A stretch of DNA of 47,064 bases. Source: an uncultured Bacteroidales bacterium. GTDB lineage: Bacteria > Bacteroidota > Bacteroidia > Bacteroidales > UBA932. The notes below the pieces were generated by a model. That model did not search any database, was not told where the DNA came from, and saw nothing but the letters and a program-made list of their open reading frames with translations. Of this stretch, positions 16,799 through 25,086 are shown piece by piece. The stretch is from the NCBI GenBank assembly GCA_900321715.1, contig ONXC01000018.1, positions 1-47,064 of the forward strand, written 5' to 3'. Within the stretch, counting starts at the first letter, position 1. Every line of letters starts with the position of its first letter. The position numbers were made by a program, and so were the translations under genes.

Positions 16799-18568
16799 TT
16801 ATCTGATTTCGTAGGCGTAGGGCATACGTGCCATGGGCTTACCAGGCTGTGCGTCCAGGACGGACTGAACCTCCTTACCCATAGCCTCAAACGGAGTGCC
16901 GGCAAGGATTGAAGGCTCCTTATTACCCTGACCCAGGCTTTCCATGAGCTGCTGGGCAAAGGTAAGGGGTGCGGGGAATGCCATTACACTGGCTTCATCG
17001 GGAGCAATTCCGGCAAGGGTTGCGGCATAGGCAATAGCATCCTGAAGCGTGCCGATCTCATCCACAAGGCCAATTTCAAGGGCATCAGAACCCATCCATA
17101 CACGGCCCTGCGCAATGGCGTCAACGGCAGAGGGTGCCATCTTACGGCCATCGGCCACAAGATTCACGAAACTCTCGTAGATATCCTCCACGCTGGCCTG
17201 CTGATAATCAAGCTCCGCTTTGTCGAAGGGACGCATGAGGCTGTACATGTCTGAGTGCTTGTTTGAGCCCACGGACTCAAAGTTGACGCCAACCTTCTTT
17301 GTGACCTTGGAGAATTCCGGAATCATGGAGAACACGCCGATTGAACCGGTTACAGTGTTTGCATCGGCATAGATTTTCTCACAGCCGTTGGAGATCCAGT
17401 AACCGCCGGAAGCGGCATAGTTGCCGAATGAGGCTACAAGGGGCTTATGTGCCTGGAGGCTGTCAAGAGCAGCCCTGATCTTAACGGAAGCTGCAACGCT
17501 GCCGCCGGGAGAGTTAACGCGAAGGACCACGGCCTTGATGGCGTCGTTCTTTGCCACTTTGTTTATCTCACGTACAAAACGGTCTCCGGCAATTTCCATA
17601 AGATCATCACCGTCAACTATTTCACCATCGGCATAGATGATGGCTACGTTGGGCCTGAGGACCGGCTTCACCTTTGAAGAAGCATAGTCTGCGAAAGGAA
17701 TGAGGGCAAGCTTTTCCTCAGACTCCACGCCTGCAAGGGTGCAGAGCTTCTCCACAAGCTCTGAACGGGTCATAAGACCGTCCACAAGGCCGTTAGAAAG
17801 GAAATCCTCGGGCTCTGCAAGGGTAAGGTTGTCCACAAGGGCGTTGAATTTATAGGCAGGGATATCCCTCGCCTCAGAAATGGCGTTTGTCATAACCTTC
17901 CATGCGGAATTGATCATTACCTGATTCTGCTCACGGTTTTCAGGGGAAGCGCTGCTGCGGATGAACATTTCACCGGCACTCTTGTATTTCCCGTGACGGA
18001 TGAGCTGGACATTTACGCCAAGCTTGTCAAGGATGTCCTTCACGAACATCATCTGAGAGGAAAGGCCGATAAGCTGGTAGCTGAAGCCGTGATATGAGGA
18101 AAGATAGATTTTGTCGGCCACTGTTGAGAGGTAGTAGGAGCCATTTGCGGGAGACTCCAGCCACGCGATGACGGGCTTTCCGCTGCGGCGGAATTCTGAA
18201 AGTGCACGGCGGAATTCCTCTGCATCCGACATACCCATGGAAGCGCCCTCTGCACGGAGAAGGATATACTTCACGCCGGGGTCTGCGGCAGCGGCCTCAA
18301 TGCCCTTGATGGCATCCAGAAGCCCAATCTGGGCATCAGGCATCTGCATACCTGCTACAGAGAATGAGGGAACGGGATTTTCCTGAGTCTGCTCCGTAAT
18401 TGCAAACTTGGACATATCCAGGTCCAGGACACCCTCCTTGGGAAGAGGAGCACTTGAACCTCCGGCAATTGCGCCGGCGAACATGATGAGCATAAGGAAA
18501 AAGGCCAGGATCCTGAGCACGATAATGCCGCAGATCACTGCCAGCATGGTTTTGACAAAATCTTTCAT
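16799..18568 (-). CDS. sppA: Signal peptide peptidase SppA, 67K type
   Basis: 589-residue inner-membrane serine protease that degrades cleaved signal peptides. One N-terminal membrane helix (residues about 8-35, MLAVICGIIVLRILAFFLML) is followed by two S49 domains, as in the long E. coli form. The catalytic lysine is in RHGKYKSAGEMF in the first half, and the nucleophile serine is in NYAASGGYWIS in the second half. It starts 8 nt after the C11 peptidase gene and is coupled to the AddB-like gene downstream, forming one operon. Confidence 0.95.
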   Translation of the reverse strand: MKDFVKTMLAVICGIIVLRILAFFLMLIMFAGAIAGGSSAPLPKEGVLDLDMSKFAITEQTQENPVPSFSVAGMQMPDAQIGLLDAIKGIEAAAADPGVKYILLRAEGASMGMSDAEEFRRALSEFRRSGKPVIAWLESPANGSYYLSTVADKIYLSSYHGFSYQLIGLSSQMMFVKDILDKLGVNVQLIRHGKYKSAGEMFIRSSASPENREQNQVMINSAWKVMTNAISEARDIPAYKFNALVDNLTLAEPEDFLSNGLVDGLMTRSELVEKLCTLAGVESEEKLALIPFADYASSKVKPVLRPNVAIIYADGEIVDGDDLMEIAGDRFVREINKVAKNDAIKAVVLRVNSPGGSVAASVKIRAALDSLQAHKPLVASFGNYAASGGYWISNGCEKIYADANTVTGSIGVFSMIPEFSKVTKKVGVNFESVGSNKHSDMYSLMRPFDKAELDYQQASVEDIYESFVNLVADGRKMAPSAVDAIAQGRVWMGSDALEIGLVDEIGTLQDAIAYAATLAGIAPDEASVMAFPAPLTFAQQLMESLGQGNKEPSILAGTPFEAMGKEVQSVLDAQPGKPMARMPYAYEIR

Positions 18569-18576
18569 ATGTGCTG

Positions 18577-19932
18577 TTACTTAACTAATTGCGTTGCTCT
18601 GTTCCAGTCAATATTCTCCCTGTAGAACTTATCAAGGACGTCAGAACCCTGTGCAGGGAGATACATGGAAAGACCGGAATATGTGTCGTCCTTTATCTGA
18701 ATACCAAAGAAATAGTCTGTATGGTCTTTGTATACGACAACTTTGTCTAGAGCCTGATCCAGAGCCGCAAGGTCCTTCGCGCTGGCCCCGGACTTTGCAA
18801 CAATGTCTCTCAGATCATAGAAGAAATGCCTCTCCATACGGTAATAACGCTGGACGCTGCCGGCATTTATGGAATTCATCCCGCTGCGGTATTTTTCAAA
18901 GAGAGTCCTGCACACTGCGGCGAGGCCGTCCATATGTTCCGTATCAATTACCGATATGGTAGCATAGGCCGACGAGCTGGTTGTGGTACCGTCAGGCTTC
19001 TTATACTGGTAAAAATAGTCCTTACACACCTGGACGGGGTCTGGGTCATCCTTCAGGAGACGTGACGTAAGGAGCTTGTAGTCAAAGCCGTCGGCCAGAA
19101 TCTCCGTTGGAGAGAAGCCAATTATAGCGGCCTTATCCCTAAGCTCATAGGCTATCTCCACTCCGCCCATCAGACAGGCGTCGAAAAGGATATAGTCCAT
19201 ATGGCACGGGATTATGTCATGGAAGGTTCTGAGCTCCATCTCAACTGGACTTGAGATGTCGTCGTCCTGGCCGATGGATTTCACTGCAGGATAATCGGGT
19301 ATGGGAGGGAAAAACTCGGACTGGATGCTCCTGCGTCCCTTGAAGGCCGATGATTTTGGAGCCTTAACCTTATGGGCATCCTCATAGGCAGCGGGATCCT
19401 TATAATATCCGTCCGGAAGATATCCTGTCGCATGAGAGGAGAGGACTATCCCGTAATGACTCTGGGGGAATTCATCCACAATTGTACTGAGGGCATCCTC
19501 AAGAGTGTTTTCACCAAACAGCGGGGTAAAGCCTCCCCACTTTGAAAGGGTATCCCTTACCACTTCACCGTTTCTGCCGCGGTATACCATGTACATTGAC
19601 GCCGGAGTTGAGACTGCGTTGTTGTTCCCGTTGCGGGAAATGATCACAAGGACATCCTCCATGGCATATTTACTGCCCGGGATGATGCTGTTCTCAAGCT
19701 CCTCAAGGTCTGTTGCAAGATAACCGGAAAGGGAGTTGCGGCCGCCCGAGATCATTATCATCACGTTGCGGTTGACAACGGGAGATATCCTCCCCTTTTC
19801 TCCGGGTGTATACGGCGAGGCTTCCTTGCCGGAAGAGTCTATGTCAAAATAAGAATCCTTGGCACAGGACAGTGTCAGGGCCATAAGGAGAAGGAGCATG
19901 AAGGCTCCCGGTATTTTGAGCAAATACTTCAT
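18577..19932 (-). CDS. Clostripain-family (C11) cysteine peptidase lipoprotein
   Basis: 451-residue protein. The signal MKYLLKIPGAFMLLLLMALT ends in a lipobox with Cys23, so it is probably anchored in the outer membrane. The C11 catalytic pair is present: His167 in YGIVLSSHATGY and Cys253 in DYILFDACLMGG. C11 proteases usually cleave after Arg or Lys; substrate preference here is inferred. The start is placed at 19932 because it gives the signal peptide and lies 9 nt from a TAACTTTG box at 19942-19949; the frame is open further upstream but would cross that promoter. First gene of an operon with sppA and the AddB-like gene. Confidence 0.88.
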   Translation of the reverse strand: MKYLLKIPGAFMLLLLMALTLSCAKDSYFDIDSSGKEASPYTPGEKGRISPVVNRNVMIMISGGRNSLSGYLATDLEELENSIIPGSKYAMEDVLVIISRNGNNNAVSTPASMYMVYRGRNGEVVRDTLSKWGGFTPLFGENTLEDALSTIVDEFPQSHYGIVLSSHATGYLPDGYYKDPAAYEDAHKVKAPKSSAFKGRRSIQSEFFPPIPDYPAVKSIGQDDDISSPVEMELRTFHDIIPCHMDYILFDACLMGGVEIAYELRDKAAIIGFSPTEILADGFDYKLLTSRLLKDDPDPVQVCKDYFYQYKKPDGTTTSSSAYATISVIDTEHMDGLAAVCRTLFEKYRSGMNSINAGSVQRYYRMERHFFYDLRDIVAKSGASAKDLAALDQALDKVVVYKDHTDYFFGIQIKDDTYSGLSMYLPAQGSDVLDKFYRENIDWNRATQLVK

Positions 19933-19941
19933 TATATCATA

Positions 19942-19969
19942 CAAAGTTAATGTTTTTTTTATATATTTG
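19942..19969. promoter_or_regulatory. Divergent -7 boxes for the C11 and M49 genes
   Basis: Minus-strand TAACTTTG (19942-19949) faces the C11 gene and plus-strand TATATTTG (19962-19969) faces the M49 gene. Both match TAnnTTTG. Two peptidase genes are thus driven from one compact 54-bp spacer. Confidence 0.65.
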
Positions 19970-19986
19970 TACAAAACGTACAACCT

Positions 19987-21993
19987 ATGCGTATGAAACA
20001 CATTTTCAAGATGATGATTGTTATCGGATCTGCCGCCGCCATTGCCGGGGCATGTTCAAACCCCGGACAGAAAGAACAGGATAGTTTCAAGTACACCATA
20101 GACTCTTTCGCAGACCTAAAGGTAATGCGATATCAGATTCCCGGATGGGAGAATCTGACACTCCGCCAGAAGGAATATGCCTTCCACCTGTCAGAGGCCG
20201 CAAAATACGGCCGTGACATACTCTGGGACCAGAATTGCAAAGACAACCTCAGGGTACGCCACGCCCTTGAGGCCATCCTTGAAAGCAATGTCCAGGACAG
20301 CCCTCAGTGGCAGGATTTCCTGGTGTATGCAAAGAGGGTATTCTTCTCCAACGGCATCCATCACCATTACGCAGAGGACAAGATTTTCCCTGCCTGCCCA
20401 AGGGAGTATTTCGCCTCCCTTCTTAAAGAAGCCGGAATTGATGATCCTGAGCTCCTTGACATCATCTATGACCCCGCAATCTATCCCCAGAGGCGTTCTA
20501 CGGAAACTTCCGGAGACATTGTGAAGTTATCGGCCGTAAACTTCTATGAGAACGTCACCCGCGCGGAAGTTGAAAAATACTACGCCGGTATAGTGGACCC
20601 CTCAGACCCTCACCCCATTTCCTACGGCCTCAACACCAAGGTCGTGAAGGGCAAGGACGGAGTCATCCGTGAACTTCCCTGGAAGATAGGCGGTATCTAC
20701 TCCCCTGCAATTGAAAAGATATGTGAGGAACTGGCAAAGGCACGTGAAGTAGCCGAAAACGACATCCAGAAGCGCGCACTAGGTCTCCTTATAGAATACT
20801 ACAACACCGGAGACCTCCGCAAATGGGATGAATTCAACATTGAATGGGTGAAGGACACAATAGGCACAGTGGATTTCATCAACGGTTTCATAGAGGACTA
20901 CAATGATCCCCTGGGACGCAAGGCATCATGGGAAGGCTATGTGAACATCAAGGACTTTGAGGCATCCCGCCGCACTGAAACCCTCAGCGCAAATGCCCAG
21001 TGGTTCGAGGACCACTCCCCCGTGGATCCCCGTTTCCGCAAGGAAAAGGTTAAGGGTGTATCGGCCAAGGTCATTAACGCCGTCTGCCTTGCCGGAGACA
21101 GCTATCCTTCCACTCCCATCGGCATCAATCTTCCCAATGCCGACTGGATCCGCAAGGAGCACGGCTCCAAGAGCGTAACAATCGCAAACATCACCCACAC
21201 CTATGATTATGCTGCCCAGGAGCTTCCTGCAAGCACCCTCAAGGAGTTCGCATACAATGATAAGGAGATTGAGTTTGAGAAAAAGTGGGGCACCATTGCA
21301 AGCGAGATTCATACAGACCTCCATGAGTGCCTTGGCCACGGCTCAGGTCAGCTCCTCCCCGGTGTGAGCACCACCGCAATGGGAGAATATGCATCGGCCC
21401 TTGAGGAAGCCAGAGCAGACCTTTTCGGCCTTTATTATACCGCAGACCCCAAGATGGTGGAACTTGGCATCATGCCTGATCCTGAGGCATATAAGGCAGA
21501 ATATGCAAATTATATCCGCAACGGCCTCATGGTCCAGTTCACCCGCGTGGAACTTGGACGCCCCAACACTGAGGCACATATGCAAAACCGCAAACTTGTG
21601 GCGGAATGGTGCCTTGAGAAGGGTGCCAAGGACAAGGTCATCGAAAAGAAGGTACGTAACGGCAAAACCTACTTTGTAGTGAACGATTACGTGAAACTCC
21701 GCGCCCTGTTTGCAGAGCTCCTTGGAGAAATCCAGAGAATCAAGAGCGAAGGAGACTATGAGGCCGGAAAGGCTCTCATAGAGACTTACGCCGTGCACAT
21801 TGACCCCGAACTCCACAAGGAGGTCCTGGAGCGTTACAAAGCCCTTAATCTCAAGCCTTACGGCGGCTTTGTGAACCCTGAGATCCAGGTTGTCTACGGG
21901 GAGGACGGTTCCGTCAAGGATTACGTTCCCGTATATACGGACGACTACCTTGGCCAGATGCTCCTCTACGGCAAGAAATACGGAACGTTGTGA
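19987..21993 (+). CDS. Dipeptidyl peptidase III (M49) lipoprotein
   Basis: 668-residue zinc peptidase of family M49, which removes dipeptides from the N-terminus of short peptides. The zinc motif HEXXGH is HECLGH at about residues 446-451, followed by GSGQLLPG. The third ligand Glu is in LEEARADLFGLYY near residue 474. The N-terminus MRMKHIFKMMIVIGSAAAIAG followed by ACS is a lipobox (Cys23), suggesting envelope anchoring, whereas classic eukaryotic DPP III is cytosolic. The start may be the first or the third codon (both Met). The gene ends overlapping the xerD GTG by 4 nt. Confidence 0.93.
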   Translation: MRMKHIFKMMIVIGSAAAIAGACSNPGQKEQDSFKYTIDSFADLKVMRYQIPGWENLTLRQKEYAFHLSEAAKYGRDILWDQNCKDNLRVRHALEAILESNVQDSPQWQDFLVYAKRVFFSNGIHHHYAEDKIFPACPREYFASLLKEAGIDDPELLDIIYDPAIYPQRRSTETSGDIVKLSAVNFYENVTRAEVEKYYAGIVDPSDPHPISYGLNTKVVKGKDGVIRELPWKIGGIYSPAIEKICEELAKAREVAENDIQKRALGLLIEYYNTGDLRKWDEFNIEWVKDTIGTVDFINGFIEDYNDPLGRKASWEGYVNIKDFEASRRTETLSANAQWFEDHSPVDPRFRKEKVKGVSAKVINAVCLAGDSYPSTPIGINLPNADWIRKEHGSKSVTIANITHTYDYAAQELPASTLKEFAYNDKEIEFEKKWGTIASEIHTDLHECLGHGSGQLLPGVSTTAMGEYASALEEARADLFGLYYTADPKMVELGIMPDPEAYKAEYANYIRNGLMVQFTRVELGRPNTEAHMQNRKLVAEWCLEKGAKDKVIEKKVRNGKTYFVVNDYVKLRALFAELLGEIQRIKSEGDYEAGKALIETYAVHIDPELHKEVLERYKALNLKPYGGFVNPEIQVVYGEDGSVKDYVPVYTDDYLGQMLLYGKKYGTL

Positions 21994-22847
21994 TTCTTCA
22001 GGATTACCGGAATTACCTTATGATTGAACGTAGGATGTCACCAAATACGGTGGCATCCTATTGTCACGACGTAGAGGCCTTCCTGAATAGTAACGGGGCG
22101 GCCACCTCTTCAGTAACAGCTTCAGACATTGAGAGTTACCTTGGGTCAATAAAAGTATCAAAACGCAGTTCTGCAAGGATCCTGAGCGCCCTCAGGAGCT
22201 TTTTCGACTGGTGTGTCCAGGAAGGGCAGACAAAGGATAATCCCGCCGCTCTGGTAGATTCTCCTAAACTTGGGAAATACCTTCCGGCAGTTCTCAGCGT
22301 AGATGAGGTATCGGCCATAATGGATTCCGTAGACCTCAAGGCTCCTGCCGGAAAACGTGACCGTGCCATCCTTGAAGTGCTTTACGGCTGCGGGCTCCGC
22401 GTCAGTGAAGCCGCATCACTGCGCATCTCCAAAATCAACTTCGAGGACGGATTCGTGGATGTTATCGGCAAGGGAGACAAGCAGCGCCTGGTTCCGCTTG
22501 GGGAAATGGCTGCCGATGCAATCAGGGCATACCTTGAGGACAGGCCCCTTCCCTATTCCAGGGCCCAGGAGGATATCCTTTTTCTCAATAAGTTTGGAAA
22601 GCCACTCAGCCGCGTGTCAATATTCAACATGGTGAAAAAACAGGCCATGATTGCAGGAATCCATAAGGAGATCTCACCTCACACCTTCCGTCACTCCTTC
22701 GCGACACATTTGATTGAGAATGGGGCCGATTTACGAATTGTCCAGGAAATGCTGGGGCACGAATCCATCCTCACGACGGAAATCTACACCCACATAGACT
22801 CTTCAACCTGGCACCGCTCCGTCCTGGAGCACCATCCCAGAAGGTAA
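21990..22847 (+). CDS. xerD: Tyrosine recombinase XerD
   Basis: 285-residue site-specific recombinase that resolves chromosome dimers at dif together with XerC and FtsK (ftsK is also in this window). All catalytic residues are seen: Arg137 (GCGLRVSEA), His231 and Arg234 (HTFRHSFATHL), His257 (LGHES) and the nucleophile Tyr266 (TTEIYTH); Lys161 is the likely active-site lysine. The N-terminal SAM-like domain begins YRNYLMIERRMSPNT. Length and lack of phage neighbours favour the housekeeping enzyme over an integrase. The start is GTG, overlapping the DPP III stop (GTGA), so translation is coupled. Confidence 0.92.
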   Translation: MILQDYRNYLMIERRMSPNTVASYCHDVEAFLNSNGAATSSVTASDIESYLGSIKVSKRSSARILSALRSFFDWCVQEGQTKDNPAALVDSPKLGKYLPAVLSVDEVSAIMDSVDLKAPAGKRDRAILEVLYGCGLRVSEAASLRISKINFEDGFVDVIGKGDKQRLVPLGEMAADAIRAYLEDRPLPYSRAQEDILFLNKFGKPLSRVSIFNMVKKQAMIAGIHKEISPHTFRHSFATHLIENGADLRIVQEMLGHESILTTEIYTHIDSSTWHRSVLEHHPRR

Positions 22848-22852
22848 TAAAA

Positions 22853-22898
22853 CAAGAAAACCGGCCTTCAAGACGATGCTTGGAGCGCCGGTTTCTTG
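22853..22898 (+). terminator. Hairpin terminator after xerD
   Basis: Inverted repeat CAAGAAAACCGGC...GCCGGTTTCTTG with an inner stem CTTCAAG/CTTGGAG and a 6-nt loop, starting 6 nt after the xerD stop. There is no long T-run, so efficiency is uncertain. Confidence 0.6.
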
Positions 22899-22943
22899 AC
22901 GTGTACTAAAACCTAAACCTACTATATAGATGCGGGAAAAAAG

Positions 22944-22983
22944 AAAACGTTGCAAAAAAATGAAAATTTTTGCAACGTTTTTT
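22944..22983. terminator. Bidirectional terminator between xerD and pth
   Basis: Perfect inverted repeat AAAACGTTGCAAAAA...TTTTTGCAACGTTTT with a short A/T-rich loop, flanked by A and T runs on both sides. It lies 7 nt beyond the pth stop on the minus strand and can also stop plus-strand transcripts. Confidence 0.75.
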
Positions 22984-22989
22984 GAAAAA

Positions 22990-23595
22990 TTATTTCTCCA
23001 CCGGTTTTTCGGGCTCCGGAGATTGGGGTTTAGGCTTTGAATTAAGGGCACTCATTGCCCTCTGCACGCCAATGGTGGAGAAATCCTTGCATCCCTGAAT
23101 GATTCTGGAGGCAAGGTCCGGAACCGCTTTCTTTTCTTCCTCCGACAGCTCTCCAAGGACATAGTCTATCTGGCCGCCGTGAGAAAACTCATTGCCGATC
23201 CCGACACGGATCCTTGTCCATTTGTCTGTTTCAAGACATTCCGTGATGTTTTCAAGGCCGTTATGACCGCCTGATGAGCCATTGGCCCTCATGCGGATGG
23301 CTCCGAACGGAAGATTTATGTCGTCCGATATCACTATCAGATTCTCAAGGGGCAGGTTAAGCTGCTGCATCCAGTAGCGTACCGCCTTTCCGCTCAGATT
23401 CATGTAGGTGGACGGCTTCAGGAGCACAAACCACCTGCCTTTGAAAGACACTTCCGCCACGGAACCGTAGCGGTCGGTCCGGAAAAGGACATTGGATGCC
23501 TGAGCCCAGGCATCCAATACCATAAATCCCATGTTGTGACGGGTATTGGCGTATTCTGCGCCAATATTCCCGAGACCGACAACGAGATACTCCAT
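22990..23595 (-). CDS. pth: Peptidyl-tRNA hydrolase
   Basis: 201-residue enzyme that frees tRNA from prematurely released peptidyl-tRNA. Active-site residues match E. coli numbering closely: Asn10 (GLGNIG), His20 (TRHNMGF) and Asp91/92 (VISDDINLPFG). The glycine-rich SSGGHNGL motif follows. The C-terminal 15 residues are Pro/Lys rich (PKPQSPEPEKPVEK) and probably disordered. It begins 12 nt after the rplY stop. The rplY-pth pairing is a common bacterial arrangement. Confidence 0.97.
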   Translation of the reverse strand: MEYLVVGLGNIGAEYANTRHNMGFMVLDAWAQASNVLFRTDRYGSVAEVSFKGRWFVLLKPSTYMNLSGKAVRYWMQQLNLPLENLIVISDDINLPFGAIRMRANGSSGGHNGLENITECLETDKWTRIRVGIGNEFSHGGQIDYVLGELSEEEKKAVPDLASRIIQGCKDFSTIGVQRAMSALNSKPKPQSPEPEKPVEK

Positions 23596-23607
23596 TTACC
23601 TAGAGAA

Positions 23608-24201
23608 CTACTCCTGAGCTGCCTTGGCTGCTTCCTGAGCGGCCTGCTGCATAGCACGGGTGGTCTTGACGGAGCAGATAATGGTGTTCTTGTCGGAGAC
23701 AATCTGGAGACCCTCAAACTTGAGGTCACCGGCTACCATCCTCTTGTCAAGCTCCAGGGGAGTTACATCAATGTCAAGCTGGTCAGGGAGGTTCTTCATG
23801 AGACCGCAAACCTTAAGGCTGCGAGCGCTCTGAACGAACTTACCACCGGCCTGAACACCCTTAGGGTGACCGGAAATTGAGAGGGGAACGCTGATCACGA
23901 TGGGCTTCTTCTCATCAACTGCGAGGAAGTCTACGTGGAGGCAGTTGTCCTCTACCGGGTGCCACTGATACTCATGAGCCACTGCGGTGTAGGTTTTACC
24001 GCCCAGGTTGAGGTCTACGATGTAAGAGGCGGGAGTGTGGGTAAGACCCTTAAGCTCTTTCTCGTTTACAGTGAAAAGGATGTTGTCCTTGATACCCTCA
24101 CCATAGAGGTTGCAGGGAACCAGACCCTGACGGCGGAAGGCCTTCATGACGGCCTTGTTGCCCTTCTGGCGAACTTCGCCATTAAGAGTGAAATGTTTCA
24201 T
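23608..24201 (-). CDS. rplY: Ribosomal protein L25 (long, TL5/Ctc type)
   Basis: 197-residue 50S protein binding 5S rRNA. The N-terminal L25 domain is seen in KAFRRQGLVPCNLYGEG and VAHEYQWHPVEDNCLHVDFLAV, followed by the beta-rich C-terminal TL5 domain (VPLSISGHPKGVQAGGKF and PLELDKRMVAGDL). The tail is Ala/Gln rich. It heads an operon with pth. A canonical promoter lies about 85 nt upstream, placed inside the tpiA terminator. Confidence 0.96.
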   Translation of the reverse strand: MKHFTLNGEVRQKGNKAVMKAFRRQGLVPCNLYGEGIKDNILFTVNEKELKGLTHTPASYIVDLNLGGKTYTAVAHEYQWHPVEDNCLHVDFLAVDEKKPIVISVPLSISGHPKGVQAGGKFVQSARSLKVCGLMKNLPDQLDIDVTPLELDKRMVAGDLKFEGLQIVSDKNTIICSVKTTRAMQQAAQEAAKAAQE

Positions 24202-24257
24202 CTTTTTAATTTAAAAATGTGTTACTCAGTGCTCTTTTTCAAGCACCCCATTGCACC

Positions 24258-24292
24258 AAAAAACCTTTGCGGCTTTTTTAAGCGCGCAAAGG
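24258..24292 (-). terminator. Rho-independent terminator after tpiA
   Basis: Read on the minus strand, CCTTTGCG and CGCAAAGG form an 8-bp stem around an A-rich loop, directly followed by six T. It lies 30 nt after the tpiA stop. Its 5' arm overlaps the rplY -7 box. Confidence 0.7.
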
Positions 24293-24317
24293 TAATAATA
24301 ATTTTTGTATTTACAAA
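24287..24317 (-). promoter_or_regulatory. Canonical promoter of rplY-pth
   Basis: Minus-strand TTTG (24314-24317), 19-nt spacer, TACCTTTG (24287-24294). This matches the Bacteroidota TTTG-N19-21-TAnnTTTG layout. The -7 box shares six bases with the tpiA terminator stem. Confidence 0.65.
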
Positions 24318-24321
24318 AAAA

Positions 24322-25077
24322 TCAGAAGCTTGTGGCAATGCCAAGGAAGTCTTCTGCCTTGAGGGCTGCGCCTCCGATGAGACCGCCGTCAATGTCCTTC
24401 TCAGCGAAGAGTTCCTTTGCATTTGAAGGCTTGCAGGAGCCGCCGTAGAGGATGGTCATGTCATCGGCAACCTTGGGACCGAATTTTTCCTCGATGACGC
24501 TGCGGATGCAGGCGTGGATTTCCTCGGCCTGGGCTGCAGTGGCGGTTTTGCCGGTGCCGATTGCCCATACGGGCTCATAGGCAATGACAACATTTGCCAT
24601 ATCTTCTGCGGTGAAGTTGTAGAGGACGTTCTTTGTCTGGGCAGTGACTACCTGGAAGTGCTTGCCGGCCTCACGCTCATCAAGGTTCTCACCTACGCAG
24701 AGGATAACCTTGAGACCTGCCTCAAGGGCGAGTTTAGTCTTTACGACAAGCTTTTCATCGGTCTCTCCGTAATACTGACGGCGCTCGCTGTGGCCAAGGA
24801 TGGTGTACTCACAGCCTATTGAAGTGAGCATATTGACTGCAACCTCACCAGTGTATGCACCTTTCTCATGGTCTGCGCAGTTCTGGGCGCTGAGCTTTAC
24901 CTTGGAGCCCTTAAGGGCATCTGCGACAAGTGCAAGATGGGTGAACGGAGGAGCAACCACAAGCTCTACGTTTGCGGGAAGATCCTTTGCGGCTGCAACA
25001 ACTGCCTTTGCCAGGGCGACACCTTCGGGAACGGTGGTATTCATTTTCCAGTTCCCTGCTACGATATACTTTCTCAT
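24322..25077 (-). CDS. tpiA: Triosephosphate isomerase
   Basis: 251-residue TIM-barrel enzyme interconverting dihydroxyacetone phosphate and glyceraldehyde-3-phosphate. Catalytic residues: Lys11 (GNWKMN), His96 (ILGHSERR) and Glu168 (AYEPVWAIGTG). The phosphate-gripping ILYGGSCKP loop is near the C-terminus. It lies 9 nt after ptb and ends in its own terminator, so it is the last gene of an ackA-ptb-tpiA unit. Confidence 0.98.
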   Translation of the reverse strand: MRKYIVAGNWKMNTTVPEGVALAKAVVAAAKDLPANVELVVAPPFTHLALVADALKGSKVKLSAQNCADHEKGAYTGEVAVNMLTSIGCEYTILGHSERRQYYGETDEKLVVKTKLALEAGLKVILCVGENLDEREAGKHFQVVTAQTKNVLYNFTAEDMANVVIAYEPVWAIGTGKTATAAQAEEIHACIRSVIEEKFGPKVADDMTILYGGSCKPSNAKELFAEKDIDGGLIGGAALKAEDFLGIATSF

Positions 25078-25086
25078 TATCTGAAA

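Noticed and set aside
21990-22847. Tyrosine recombinase as a sign of an integrated element
   Set aside because: Motifs and length match housekeeping XerD, it is coupled to the DPP III gene, and no phage or mobile genes flank it.
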